Source: JAAEPI01 sp964352625 (GTDB taxonomy: Bacteria > Bacteroidota > Bacteroidia > Cytophagales > Cyclobacteriaceae). From it: a stretch of DNA of 64,000 bases. The position numbers and the translations under genes are program-made. Location: the NCBI GenBank assembly GCA_964352625.1, contig CAYGSD010000008.1, positions 84,418-148,417 on the forward strand, in the 5' to 3' direction. Shown here one piece after another: positions 17,991 to 26,391 of the stretch. Within the stretch, counting starts at the first letter, position 1; the number at the start of each line of letters is the position of its first letter. Below the pieces are notes generated by a model. The model was given only the letters and a program-made list of their open reading frames with translations. It had not been told where the DNA came from and ran no database searches.

Positions 17991-19412
17991 TCAAAAGGCG
18001 ATTGATAAAACCAAACGATAAGTCCACTCGTCAGGTATGACGACATCAATGTCATCACCACCTGCAGGGTTGGCTCCAGAATAAATCCGGGTGGCAGCTC
18101 CCTCACTTGTTACTACCGTGTTGTAAGTCACTGAGGATTGAATTTTCACGGCGTATTTCTTCAAATACTTGGTCAGCCCGACCGTATAATATTCTGGTCG
18201 GTTGTAAATCCCAGCATCCAGGAAGGTTGCCGTGGAAGGGATGATTTCTCCCAAGGCATCCTTTTCTGTCAGTGTGTTTATTTTTTGATACCGGGCATCC
18301 ACCGACCAGTCTCCCCTGAAGAGGTAGCCTGCCTGAATGTTCCATATCTCACCCAAATTCATCCGACCCCTGACAGTCGTTTCACTGTCGGTAATGCCGG
18401 CTGGAACGGATGCCTTGGTTCGGGCATATGCACCCAATACCACGAACCCCTTGTATTTCATCAGGAAGTCCGCCACGTACTTTTCATAGTCGGGCAGCAA
18501 TTCTTCGTTCTCAATATTTGTGTAGAAATATCGATCATTCACAGGTCTGGAGTTTCCGTTTCTTCCTGTCATTCCTTTGTTGATGGAATAGGCACCTCCG
18601 ACAACCAACTTTGGTTTCCACTCACGGATCATGTCCACCCCGTTGAATTCTCCACCTTGAAAAAGTCCCAGTGGAAAAATGTCGAGACGTCCGCCATATT
18701 TCAACCCACCGAAATTTTCAAAGGCGTTTTGTCCATCGCCTGTCGTGATCTCCAAATAGGATTTGACGTACAGATCACGATATATTTTGTCCCGCCGATC
18801 GACGAATAATCCGAAATCTCTGAAGACGGAGAATAACGAAGTAATCCGACTTCTCTCCACCATCTGAAGAGTATTGGAAGTCATGAAAAATTCTCGATAA
18901 TTCGTTCTTGGTGCCTTTTGACCAAGGCTTACACGTGTGTACCTGAAAGGCCGATACGTGATGTAAGCATCCCACAGGAAATTGTTCTCATCGTCGTTAG
19001 GATCGTTGGGGTCTCCAATAATATTGTCCCTGCTGAGATCGAAACTCAATCGATAGGACAAATTCAGCTGCTTGCTCTGTCCGCTAATTTTTATCCTCGC
19101 TCGACTTACTCTATATCGACTTCTGTTGTAAGAATATCCAAGCGTATCAGTACCCATAAACAACTCATATTGTGGTTGGATATAACCAGTGACCTCCATA
19201 GAGTAGTCGTTGGTTCTGGAGGTGAATTTCAAGCCGTCTCCCAAGGTATACCAATTGGGCAAGGCATATAGAAAATCCGTATCGAAAACGGCCTCTTCCG
19301 ATTCTTGATCCGGGTCCAAGTCAGCATCCGGATCGTCCTGTGCCATTAGCTGAAACGTGAAGCCGAAGCTCAGTAACAGAATTTTGAAAATAGATGAAGC
19401 CGCAGATTTCAT
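17991..19412 (-). CDS. OprP/OprO-like outer-membrane porin (2)
   Basis: I take ATG 19412 (MKSAASSIFKILLLSFGF) as start, because it gives a normal signal peptide and begins 11 nt after the preceding gene. The longer frame would overlap that gene. The mature protein opens with an acidic Asp-rich linker (DDPDADLDPDQE), then a barrel with repeated aromatic strands, including a YGGRLDIFPLG element shared with the other porin of the operon (FGGRLELLPLG), and ends in SIAF. Function is anion-type porin by family; the acidic N-terminus is absent from porin 1. Confidence 0.8.
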   Translation of the reverse strand: MKSAASSIFKILLLSFGFTFQLMAQDDPDADLDPDQESEEAVFDTDFLYALPNWYTLGDGLKFTSRTNDYSMEVTGYIQPQYELFMGTDTLGYSYNRSRYRVSRARIKISGQSKQLNLSYRLSFDLSRDNIIGDPNDPNDDENNFLWDAYITYRPFRYTRVSLGQKAPRTNYREFFMTSNTLQMVERSRITSLFSVFRDFGLFVDRRDKIYRDLYVKSYLEITTGDGQNAFENFGGLKYGGRLDIFPLGLFQGGEFNGVDMIREWKPKLVVGGAYSINKGMTGRNGNSRPVNDRYFYTNIENEELLPDYEKYVADFLMKYKGFVVLGAYARTKASVPAGITDSETTVRGRMNLGEIWNIQAGYLFRGDWSVDARYQKINTLTEKDALGEIIPSTATFLDAGIYNRPEYYTVGLTKYLKKYAVKIQSSVTYNTVVTSEGAATRIYSGANPAGGDDIDVVIPDEWTYRLVLSIAF

Positions 19413-19423
19413 GAACCTAAAAC

Positions 19424-20641
19424 TCAAGAGTTGGTGATCAGAACAGGGAAACTGCCGTTGGTACATGACCAGATGGAAGACTCAAAACTTGAGAAATCTG
19501 CACAAGTACTTGAACCTAAATTAATTAGAATAAAGCCGCTTTCATTAGGCTCTTCAATACTATTACTCACCGCCCCTGAACTGATGTCGGCACTTGATCC
19601 ATCCAGTATAGTTTGGGCTGTAGATCCAAAAATACCTGACCCACCGTCTCCATCTCCGGAGAAGTAGCCGTAGGTGGAGACCGTACCATCGATGATGATA
19701 TTGCCTTTGGTGTAGCAGTTAACCGGGCTGATGCTGGCATCAGTGGCACCAACAAAACCTCCAATATCGTCCAGTCCGCTACCGACTACCGACACATTGC
19801 CCGTAGCAAACGAATTGGTAATCTGCGATCTGCTACCAGCATTAAAAGCAAAACCGATCAGGCCGCCAATACGGGCAATTCCTCCTTCGACATCACCCGT
19901 GGCATAGCACTGATCTACAATAGTTGTATTGATCATACCAATCAATCCTCCAATTCGGTGGCCTCCATCAGCGACCATCTTCACAGTAGATGAACAGCGT
20001 ATGACTTCTGTTCTGTCCGCCAAACCGATGAGTGTACCCGAACGGCCAAAATCGCCATTGTCCTGCGTTTCGGTACTATGCACCTGCGAGTTGGCATCTC
20101 CACCACGGATGTGCACGTTAGTCACACCAAGCCCGTCATTGGCAGATCCAACAAGTGCGGCTGTACGGGTTCGTCCGGTCACAGACTTTGAAGCGGCTAT
20201 CTCCAAGGTTAGGTTCTTGATCTCAATGGTCACTGCAATGGAGTTAGTATCATTTCCCAGCTCTCCGAAAAACCCGATATTATCGCTGGTTGGTCGCTCG
20301 ATCCAAAGTCCTGAAATCGTGAAATCAGCCCCATCCAATACCCCGGCAAAACCATTGATCGGAAGCCAGCCATCGGTGGCATAGTTCTCCTCAATGTAGG
20401 TAGTGAGGTCAATGTCATTCAGGAGCACAAAGCTGCTTGTGAGGCTATTTCGCATGAAAACATCCAGGTGCTCCGCTGTTCTGAGTTGGTAAGGATCGGC
20501 ATCTGTTCCCGATCCCAATACAGGATCCCCTCCTCCAATGATCTGGTCTATAGGATCGATAAGGGACGTATCGTCGGTGGAGCAGGATAGCATGCCTACC
20601 AAGGCCAAACAGATGTACAAAGAATGATTAAATCGCTTCAT
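19424..20641 (-). CDS. Surface lipoprotein with GLUG-like repeats
   Basis: Lipobox MLSC places Cys20 at the mature N-terminus. From about residue 45 the protein is made of beta-helix-like units with the motif IGGLIG...YATGD, as in GLUG repeats found in adhesins and IgA-protease-like surface proteins. A conserved opening, GTDADPYQLRTAEHLD, is also found in the C-terminal part of the next upstream lipoprotein (GSENYPYEINEALELD), so the two share a domain. It probably binds a surface ligand or polymer. A strong hairpin (20657-20681) separates it from that gene. Confidence 0.78.
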   Translation of the reverse strand: MKRFNHSLYICLALVGMLSCSTDDTSLIDPIDQIIGGGDPVLGSGTDADPYQLRTAEHLDVFMRNSLTSSFVLLNDIDLTTYIEENYATDGWLPINGFAGVLDGADFTISGLWIERPTSDNIGFFGELGNDTNSIAVTIEIKNLTLEIAASKSVTGRTRTAALVGSANDGLGVTNVHIRGGDANSQVHSTETQDNGDFGRSGTLIGLADRTEVIRCSSTVKMVADGGHRIGGLIGMINTTIVDQCYATGDVEGGIARIGGLIGFAFNAGSRSQITNSFATGNVSVVGSGLDDIGGFVGATDASISPVNCYTKGNIIIDGTVSTYGYFSGDGDGGSGIFGSTAQTILDGSSADISSGAVSNSIEEPNESGFILINLGSSTCADFSSFESSIWSCTNGSFPVLITNS

Positions 20642-20656
20642 AAGGTTATTGGAAAA

Positions 20657-20681
20657 GTGAGAGCCGCGTGGCGGCTCTCAC
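20657..20681 (-). promoter_or_regulatory. Intercistronic hairpin between the two lipoprotein genes
   Basis: A perfect 11-bp GC-rich stem (20657-20667 with 20671-20681) with a 3-nt loop. On the minus strand it is followed by only four T residues, so it should act as a partial terminator or mRNA-stability element. It would raise expression of the first gene over the seven that follow. Confidence 0.65.
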
Positions 20682-20698
20682 GATTTAAATCTCTGTGT

Positions 20699-23299
20699 TT
20701 AGTCTCCTACTTCCCACTGAAGAACCGGACCGTTCGATCCACTGATTCCGGATGGCCCAAAGGCCCAAGTGGAAGTGCTTAAGTCTGGGAATGATGATGA
20801 TTGGTCTCCGTTTATGCTAAAGTCAACCCCTGTTAGGTTTGTGATACCTATGGATGCGTTACCACCCATAAGTATTGCGTCGGTATTGTAATAGCCCGAA
20901 CCTAAAGTTGTTCCATCAAAATCATTTCCTGCGAAGATTCCAGAAGTTGTTGGATCTGTTGTAGTTACATCACCAGAAGAATAAACGCCATTTATCAAGG
21001 ATTTATCAGCGCTACCACTCGCCCATCCAAAAAATCCTCCGGTATCTGCATCGCCAGATACGCTACCCGTAGCATAAGAGTCTGAAATACCCCCGAATAG
21101 CGCTCCTATACCGCCCACGAACCCTCCTACACGATCAGCAATGCTGGATCCTGTGAGAGTGGTTCCACCTACGTTGGCAGTTGTAAATGATTCAGTAATT
21201 GATCCGCTAGTAATATAACCTACGAACCCCCCGGTCCTTGAAGCTGTACCTCCGACATTTGTTGCAATCGTTCCTCCAAGGACGTAACATTTGCTTATGG
21301 TTCCATTGTTAGCCAATTCGCCAACCATTCCACCTACATATTGACCTCCAAGAATACCATTTGAGTGAATTGTTAGACCCAAGTTAGAGACACTTCCTCC
21401 GTCTATCACACCGAATAAACCCACTCTATCAGAACCTGAAGTAATCCATATATTTTGAACTTCATTAAAATTCCCTTCAATCGATCCTGCAAAATCAACG
21501 ATAGGATCCCAGCCATCACCAGTCAGATAAGAATCTAAATCCACACTACCCGTCATCTCAAAATAAGCATCCAAATGTCTTCTCACGCTATCCAGCTCCA
21601 AGGCTTCATTAATTTCGTAAGGGTAATTTTCACTACCGTCTCCTCCCGTGAAGAAGGCTGTTTTGAAATCATACGCCTCATCAGCATCCAAACTGCCGCC
21701 ATTGTCCGCAACAGGATTTGCGGATAGAAGAGTCACTGTGAAATCTGTAAGTGCATCCAACGTGGAGCTTGGAGTGATGGTCACTACCGACCCTGATGCG
21801 GTGAAAGTAGAAGGAACAGAGGATGCACCTGCTAGCAAAGTATAGCTACCCGATGCAAAAGTGCTTTCCACGCTGCTAGTAAAGGTCACGACGATTTCTC
21901 CAGACCTATCCGCCTGATCTATGGCAGCACTTGTGCTCAGTGTATTTGAAGAAATCTCCACACTCGTCACTGAAATTTCTCCAGGTGCAATGGTCGTGAA
22001 GGTGGAGGAAAATGCTGCCTCCAGGCTAGCTCCGTTGAGTCCATCCGCTTCGGTGATTTCCAAAGTGTACGTGGTGGAGTTGATAAGATTAGAAGAGGGC
22101 GTGATGGTAAGCACTGCGCCGTTCACGCTCGATGTGGTAGAGGCGCTGTTGCTTCCTTCCTTCAGCGTATACGCGATGGATGATTCATCTACATCGTCAG
22201 AAAATGTAACCGTGATAGCGCCGGAAGTAGAAACGTCAGTGGCAGCATCTGCCGGATCCACAGTTTCTACAGAGAAAGTAGGAGGAAGAACTAAACCATC
22301 CTTATTGTTAGCTCCATCGTCGGTTAGTTGATCGTACAGCGCCTGACTAACTTGATAAGTAATTGGATCACCGTTGGCATCCCTGTTACCGCCCATGTCC
22401 AAGTGTACCAAATTTGGGTTGGACGTTTCGTCCACTGTGAGTGTGCTCAGCACATTGGTCACACCCCCTACTGCCGCATTTGGAATGTCATCCCCATCTA
22501 ATCGAAGATATTCCAGGTCCGCAAATTCAGTAGCATCGAAATCGGAAAGATTGTGTCTGAAAACTCGAATTCTGAGCATACCAGCAGGCAAATCCATTGA
22601 GGTTAGGAAATTGGCCGTGTTGGTAGCCGAATTGGTATACTGAAGCGTATCAAGATTGGCATTATTGGACAGGTCCAGCTCCGATATGCTCGTGTAGTCA
22701 ACATCCAAATAGCGTAAGGCAGAGAAAAACTGTATACCATCTATATCCTGAATATCGAGGGGTGCAGAGGATGAACCTCCCAGATCAAGACCGGTGATAG
22801 TGGCAGCAGCGGCCATGTCCAGCATATAAGTTCCTTCTTCCTCGGTAGCATAGCCAAGGCCCTCAAGAGCTTTTCCAAATTCAGCATCAGGAATTACAAA
22901 ACCCTCTTCTCCTACCGTAGTAAAGGAGAATATTTCGCTGGTGGCGACTCGATCTTTGGTATCAGTCACTTGCACTTTCCAGTAATAAGTGGTGGAATTT
23001 TCCAAAGGAGTGCTAAAGGTCACGCTGGTATTAGTGCCTGTGAAAATAAGTGTCGACGGATCAGCAGTAGTGCCGAAGTACAGCGCGTATTCTTCCACGC
23101 CGCTTTCAGCTTCTGCTTCCTCCCAAGTGAGGGTTGGGGTGAGCGGTTGATTCACTGCTTCATCTGCAGGTGATGTGAGTTCAGGCACAGACGGCCCGGC
23201 GGGTTTAGGATCATCTTTGTCTTTACAAGAAATCAGAAAAATGAACCCAAAAAAGAGTGTGCACATCAGCGTGCCAAGTAATAGTTTAGACCTTTTCAT
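20699..23299 (-). CDS. Large multidomain surface lipoprotein (FN3, LRR-like, Ig-like, GLUG-like)
   Basis: From ATG 23299 the signal peptide ends at FLISC (Cys25). Order: an FN3-like domain (about 35-125), a leucine-rich-like section (about 135-320, with ITGLDLGG and LRYLDVDYTSISELDLSNN), two SbsA/Big_5-type Ig-like domains (about 330-430 and 430-540, TVTFSDDVDESSI and VVTFTSSVES), and a C-terminal GLUG-like beta-helix (about 550-866). All parts are binding or spacer modules; no catalytic site is visible. As first gene of the operon, set off by a hairpin, it is likely the most abundant product and may be the surface binding protein. The upstream start at 23398 would remove the signal peptide. 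Confidence 0.8.
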   Translation of the reverse strand: MKRSKLLLGTLMCTLFFGFIFLISCKDKDDPKPAGPSVPELTSPADEAVNQPLTPTLTWEEAEAESGVEEYALYFGTTADPSTLIFTGTNTSVTFSTPLENSTTYYWKVQVTDTKDRVATSEIFSFTTVGEEGFVIPDAEFGKALEGLGYATEEEGTYMLDMAAAATITGLDLGGSSSAPLDIQDIDGIQFFSALRYLDVDYTSISELDLSNNANLDTLQYTNSATNTANFLTSMDLPAGMLRIRVFRHNLSDFDATEFADLEYLRLDGDDIPNAAVGGVTNVLSTLTVDETSNPNLVHLDMGGNRDANGDPITYQVSQALYDQLTDDGANNKDGLVLPPTFSVETVDPADAATDVSTSGAITVTFSDDVDESSIAYTLKEGSNSASTTSSVNGAVLTITPSSNLINSTTYTLEITEADGLNGASLEAAFSSTFTTIAPGEISVTSVEISSNTLSTSAAIDQADRSGEIVVTFTSSVESTFASGSYTLLAGASSVPSTFTASGSVVTITPSSTLDALTDFTVTLLSANPVADNGGSLDADEAYDFKTAFFTGGDGSENYPYEINEALELDSVRRHLDAYFEMTGSVDLDSYLTGDGWDPIVDFAGSIEGNFNEVQNIWITSGSDRVGLFGVIDGGSVSNLGLTIHSNGILGGQYVGGMVGELANNGTISKCYVLGGTIATNVGGTASRTGGFVGYITSGSITESFTTANVGGTTLTGSSIADRVGGFVGGIGALFGGISDSYATGSVSGDADTGGFFGWASGSADKSLINGVYSSGDVTTTDPTTSGIFAGNDFDGTTLGSGYYNTDAILMGGNASIGITNLTGVDFSINGDQSSSFPDLSTSTWAFGPSGISGSNGPVLQWEVGD

Positions 23300-23438
23300 C
23301 GTACGTTTATTTGGTTGATAGTCAGCTAAATCATCGTCAAAACATTGACAATTGACAATCCAAGAAAAGTGATTCTGCAGAAAAAAAGGGGCTTTCAACG
23401 AATTTTATCGAATTTTATGCATCATTATCAATTAGCTC
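23300..23438. promoter_or_regulatory. Divergent control region of the eight-gene operon and its regulator
   Basis: This 139-nt region separates the operon from the divergent HTH-membrane protein gene. It holds two abutting ATTGACA units (23344-23357) and two abutting CGAATTTTAT units (23399-23418), either of which could be a binding site. No full TAnnTTTG box is present on either strand. The function is inferred from position only. Confidence 0.4.
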
Positions 23439-24581
23439 GTGTCGAAGGATCCATATAAAGAACTACTATCTAAACTGAGTGCCCTTTTTGGGGGATTTGA
23501 CGAAGGGAGTAAGAAATTTTCAAAAGCCTCAAATTCTGACATTTCCAGAGAGCTTGGGTACAGCGATGCTCAGTTTTCACGGCTTATCAACCAACACGCC
23601 ACCGAAGGCGAGTACCAAAGAGCCAATCAAAACGCCGACAGAATTCTGAAGTTAATTGAACTCGAAAAGAGGCTTGAGAAAGTAGGTGACAACCCCAAGA
23701 AGGCACTGGCCTCTCCTAGAAAAAGATTGCTTTTTCTACTGGCAGGCCTTACGCTAGGAGCGGTGATCAGTTACTTTATTTTTGGAAACGCAGTAAGCGA
23801 AAATCCCCCAGCAAGTTCGAGATACGATATGCTCGAATGGAGTTTCGAAACTTCCTACATTAATCCTTATACCAAGCTAAAAGATTTACCGGACAATTGT
23901 GAGTTCCCATGTTACAAGTATCAGGGCAAGTGGGAGCTGGAAAAACCGTACAAGCTTCCTGTGTTTCGAGAAAGAAACGGGTTTCATTATGTGGCCACAG
24001 ATGTGCGGATGTATAACACATGCAAGTATGAGCCAAGCCAGCTTGGCAATGTCCTCGAAGGGTATGAGTATCAGAGCCACGAAATATGGTACGACATGAG
24101 AGAGTGGCCAATGGATTCATTCATGATTAATTCAAAGGCTTTCGAGCTTACACCTAGTTATCAAAGCATGAAACTTGAAGAGGAGAAATCCTTTGTGAAG
24201 ATTGCCAACATCCACACCTTCTTCCGCAATGAGTTCAGACTTGACTCCACCGAGATCATTCGATCGGGGAAAGTCATAGGGCGCGATGTGGAGTTTGTGG
24301 AGCGATCCACATTACTTGAAAATTTGGGCAGCAGGGCACTAGCCGATGAAATTCTTAAGGAAGTGAATGCGATCATTATTAATCGACTTGAGGATTTTTC
24401 AAGACCAATAAACTGTGACGTGGCACCCCTTCCCAAAAGTGATTTTCATGCCATCTCAAATGGCGATCTGGTCAGTTTTGAATGCAAGCTCACCACATCT
24501 CGTGTATCCATTGACTACACCAAAACCTATCGATTGGTGGATCAATTTATCAAGAACAAATGCCAGCCTACTGAGAATTGA
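23439..24581 (+). CDS. Membrane-anchored HTH-like putative regulator
   Basis: A 380-residue protein from a GTG start; a stop codon lies just upstream in frame. Residues 31-51 (SNSDISRELGYSDAQFSRLI) look like a helix-turn-helix. A helical linker, a basic stretch (SPRKR) and one transmembrane helix (about 97-116) follow, then a 260-residue extracytoplasmic domain with several cysteines (including the close pair in NCEFPC). The basic residues before the helix place the N-terminus inside. The layout is that of ToxR/CadC-like one-component sensors, but the sensor domain is one I do not recognise. It is divergent from the eight-gene operon and 6 bases ahead of a flavoprotein gene. Confidence 0.7.
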   Translation: MSKDPYKELLSKLSALFGGFDEGSKKFSKASNSDISRELGYSDAQFSRLINQHATEGEYQRANQNADRILKLIELEKRLEKVGDNPKKALASPRKRLLFLLAGLTLGAVISYFIFGNAVSENPPASSRYDMLEWSFETSYINPYTKLKDLPDNCEFPCYKYQGKWELEKPYKLPVFRERNGFHYVATDVRMYNTCKYEPSQLGNVLEGYEYQSHEIWYDMREWPMDSFMINSKAFELTPSYQSMKLEEEKSFVKIANIHTFFRNEFRLDSTEIIRSGKVIGRDVEFVERSTLLENLGSRALADEILKEVNAIIINRLEDFSRPINCDVAPLPKSDFHAISNGDLVSFECKLTTSRVSIDYTKTYRLVDQFIKNKCQPTEN

Positions 24582-24587
24582 GCATCA

Positions 24588-25817
24588 ATGAATGATCCCA
24601 AGGTGCTAAAAGTAGCCATCATCGGAGGCGGAGCAGCCGGTTTCTTCTCGGCACTGTCAGTCAAAGAGCATCACCCAGGTGCTCAGGTGATCATGTTTGA
24701 AAAGACGAGTAAGCTACTCTCAAAAGTTAAAGTCTCAGGAGGTGGGCGGTGCAACGTCACCAATTCAGAAACTAAAATCAGCGAACTCATCAAAGCCTAT
24801 CCAAGAGGGGCCAAACTACTCAAGAAAGCCTTTCATGATTTCTCTACATCCGACACGGTCAATTGGTTTGAGAAGCGAGGCGTCCGTTTGAAAACTGAAA
24901 AGGACGGACGAATTTTCCCAACATCTGATGATTCACAAACTGTGATCGATTGTTTGCTTCGGGAGATTCGAAAACTTCATATTGAAATTCGAACCAGCTC
25001 ACCCATAGAGAAAATAGAATCAGTACCAGGAGGTTTTTTGCTACACACAAAGCATGAACAGGAAAAATTTAACAAAGTGATCATTGCCTCTGGAGGCTCG
25101 CCAAAACGAGAGGGTCTCTCCTGGCTGGAAGAATTGGGGCATGAAATCGTTGAACCTGTTCCATCGCTGTTTACTTTCAATATGCCCCGAAACCAAATCA
25201 CCTCTCTTATGGGTGTCGTTTGTGAGCAAACTACCGTGAGCATCCAAGGGACTAAACTGAAGTCGTCCGGGCCCTTACTAATTACTCATTGGGGAATGAG
25301 CGGTCCGGCCATTCTTAAACTCTCCGCTTTCGGAGCTAGGCTTCTCAGTGAGAAAAATTATGAATTCAATATTCAAGTGAATTGGACGAATGGACTGAGT
25401 GATGAACAGGTATTAGATCAAATAGATCAGGCAGCTATTTCAAACCCAAACAAGCAGCTAGCTAATCTCAAATTGTTTGGTCTTCCTGAGAGACTTTGGC
25501 TTTTTCTTCTAACCAATGCAGACCTATCAGAAGTAAAAAAATGGACGGAGCTTGGCAAGAAGGGAATGAACAAACTCACGAGCGTCCTAGTAAATGACAT
25601 TTATAGTGTAAAAGGAAAAACAACTTTCAAAGAAGAATTCGTGACCTGTGGAGGCGTAAGTCTTAAGAGTATCAATTCGAAAACTTTGGAAAGCTTACCC
25701 TGCCCCGGCCTTTACTTTGCCGGAGAAGTGCTGGACATAGATGGCATTACGGGGGGCTTTAATTTCCAGGCGGCTTGGACGACCGCATTTATTGCCGGAC
25801 AGATCAAGCAGCCTTGA
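24588..25817 (+). CDS. HI0933/YhiN-like FAD flavoprotein
   Basis: The protein opens with VAIIGGGAAGFFSAL (FAD-binding), then KVKVSGGGRCNVTNS, the defining motif of the HI0933/YhiN/BaiN family. CTCGGVSLKSI-like and GLYFAGEVLDIDGITGGFNFQAAW elements follow at the C-terminus (residues about 375-400). Members are NAD(P)/FAD-dependent oxidoreductases, mostly uncharacterised. The length of 409 residues is normal. It follows the membrane regulator by six bases and is likely read from the same mRNA, though nothing else links their functions. Confidence 0.88.
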   Translation: MNDPKVLKVAIIGGGAAGFFSALSVKEHHPGAQVIMFEKTSKLLSKVKVSGGGRCNVTNSETKISELIKAYPRGAKLLKKAFHDFSTSDTVNWFEKRGVRLKTEKDGRIFPTSDDSQTVIDCLLREIRKLHIEIRTSSPIEKIESVPGGFLLHTKHEQEKFNKVIIASGGSPKREGLSWLEELGHEIVEPVPSLFTFNMPRNQITSLMGVVCEQTTVSIQGTKLKSSGPLLITHWGMSGPAILKLSAFGARLLSEKNYEFNIQVNWTNGLSDEQVLDQIDQAAISNPNKQLANLKLFGLPERLWLFLLTNADLSEVKKWTELGKKGMNKLTSVLVNDIYSVKGKTTFKEEFVTCGGVSLKSINSKTLESLPCPGLYFAGEVLDIDGITGGFNFQAAWTTAFIAGQIKQP

Positions 25818-25838
25818 TAAAAGTCATCAATCTTTTTC

Positions 25839-25870
25839 TTGATTGCCTAGCCTCAACTTCACTAAATTTG
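25839..25870 (+). promoter_or_regulatory. Promoter of DUF4920 lipoprotein gene
   Basis: TAAATTTG at 25863-25870 is a perfect -7 box. TTG is found at 25839-25841 (spacer 21) and 25843-25845 (spacer 17). It lies 18 nt before ATG 25888 and excludes the longer frame from 25843. Confidence 0.75.
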
Positions 25871-25887
25871 TGAAAATTTCAACCCAA

Positions 25888-26391
25888 ATGAAAAATCTAC
25901 TTTTTACCCTCTTAGCACTTGTTATTTTTTCATCTTGCAAAAAATCAAGTGAGCAATCCAATCAAGAAAAAGAGCCAGAAGTGGCCACAGTTTATTCTTC
26001 GTACGGTGATAAAATAGCTGCTGATGATGCACAAAGTGTTGCGATCATAGATGCTTTAATGGCTGATACAGATTCCCTAAACGTGAAACTCACAGGTGAA
26101 ATTGAAAAAACATGCGCCATGAAGGGCTGCTGGATGACTGTGAAAACAGGTGACAGCACAAGCATGCGTGTGACCTTCAAAGACTATGGATTCTTTGTAC
26201 CTAAAGAAGGTGTTGCGGGGAAACAAGCCATTATGGAAGGTACAGTTACCAAGACTGTAACTTCGGTTGAAGTCCTCAGACACTATGCACAAGATGAAGG
26301 TAAGTCTGCAGAAGAAATCAATGCGATCACCGAACCAAAAGAGGAGTACGCATTCGTAGCGACAGGCGTATTGATCGAAGAGACTAAATAA
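25888..26391 (+). CDS. DUF4920-family lipoprotein
   Basis: The signal peptide MKNLLFTLLALVIFSSC ends in a lipobox (Cys17). A Glu/Lys-rich linker and a DUF4920-like domain follow: YGDKIAADDAQSV, IEKTCAMKGCWMTV with the CxxKGCWM motif, and a conserved DYGFFVP segment. The paired cysteines suggest binding of a metal or cofactor, but the domain has no established role. The start is fixed by the promoter just upstream. Its last eight bases overlap the convergent aspartyl-protease-like gene. Confidence 0.82.
   Translation: MKNLLFTLLALVIFSSCKKSSEQSNQEKEPEVATVYSSYGDKIAADDAQSVAIIDALMADTDSLNVKLTGEIEKTCAMKGCWMTVKTGDSTSMRVTFKDYGFFVPKEGVAGKQAIMEGTVTKTVTSVEVLRHYAQDEGKSAEEINAITEPKEEYAFVATGVLIEETK

Noticed and set aside
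19929..20384. 151-codon plus-strand frame inside the GLUG lipoprotein gene
   Set aside because: Ser/Pro/Thr-rich shadow of a repetitive gene; no start signal or family.
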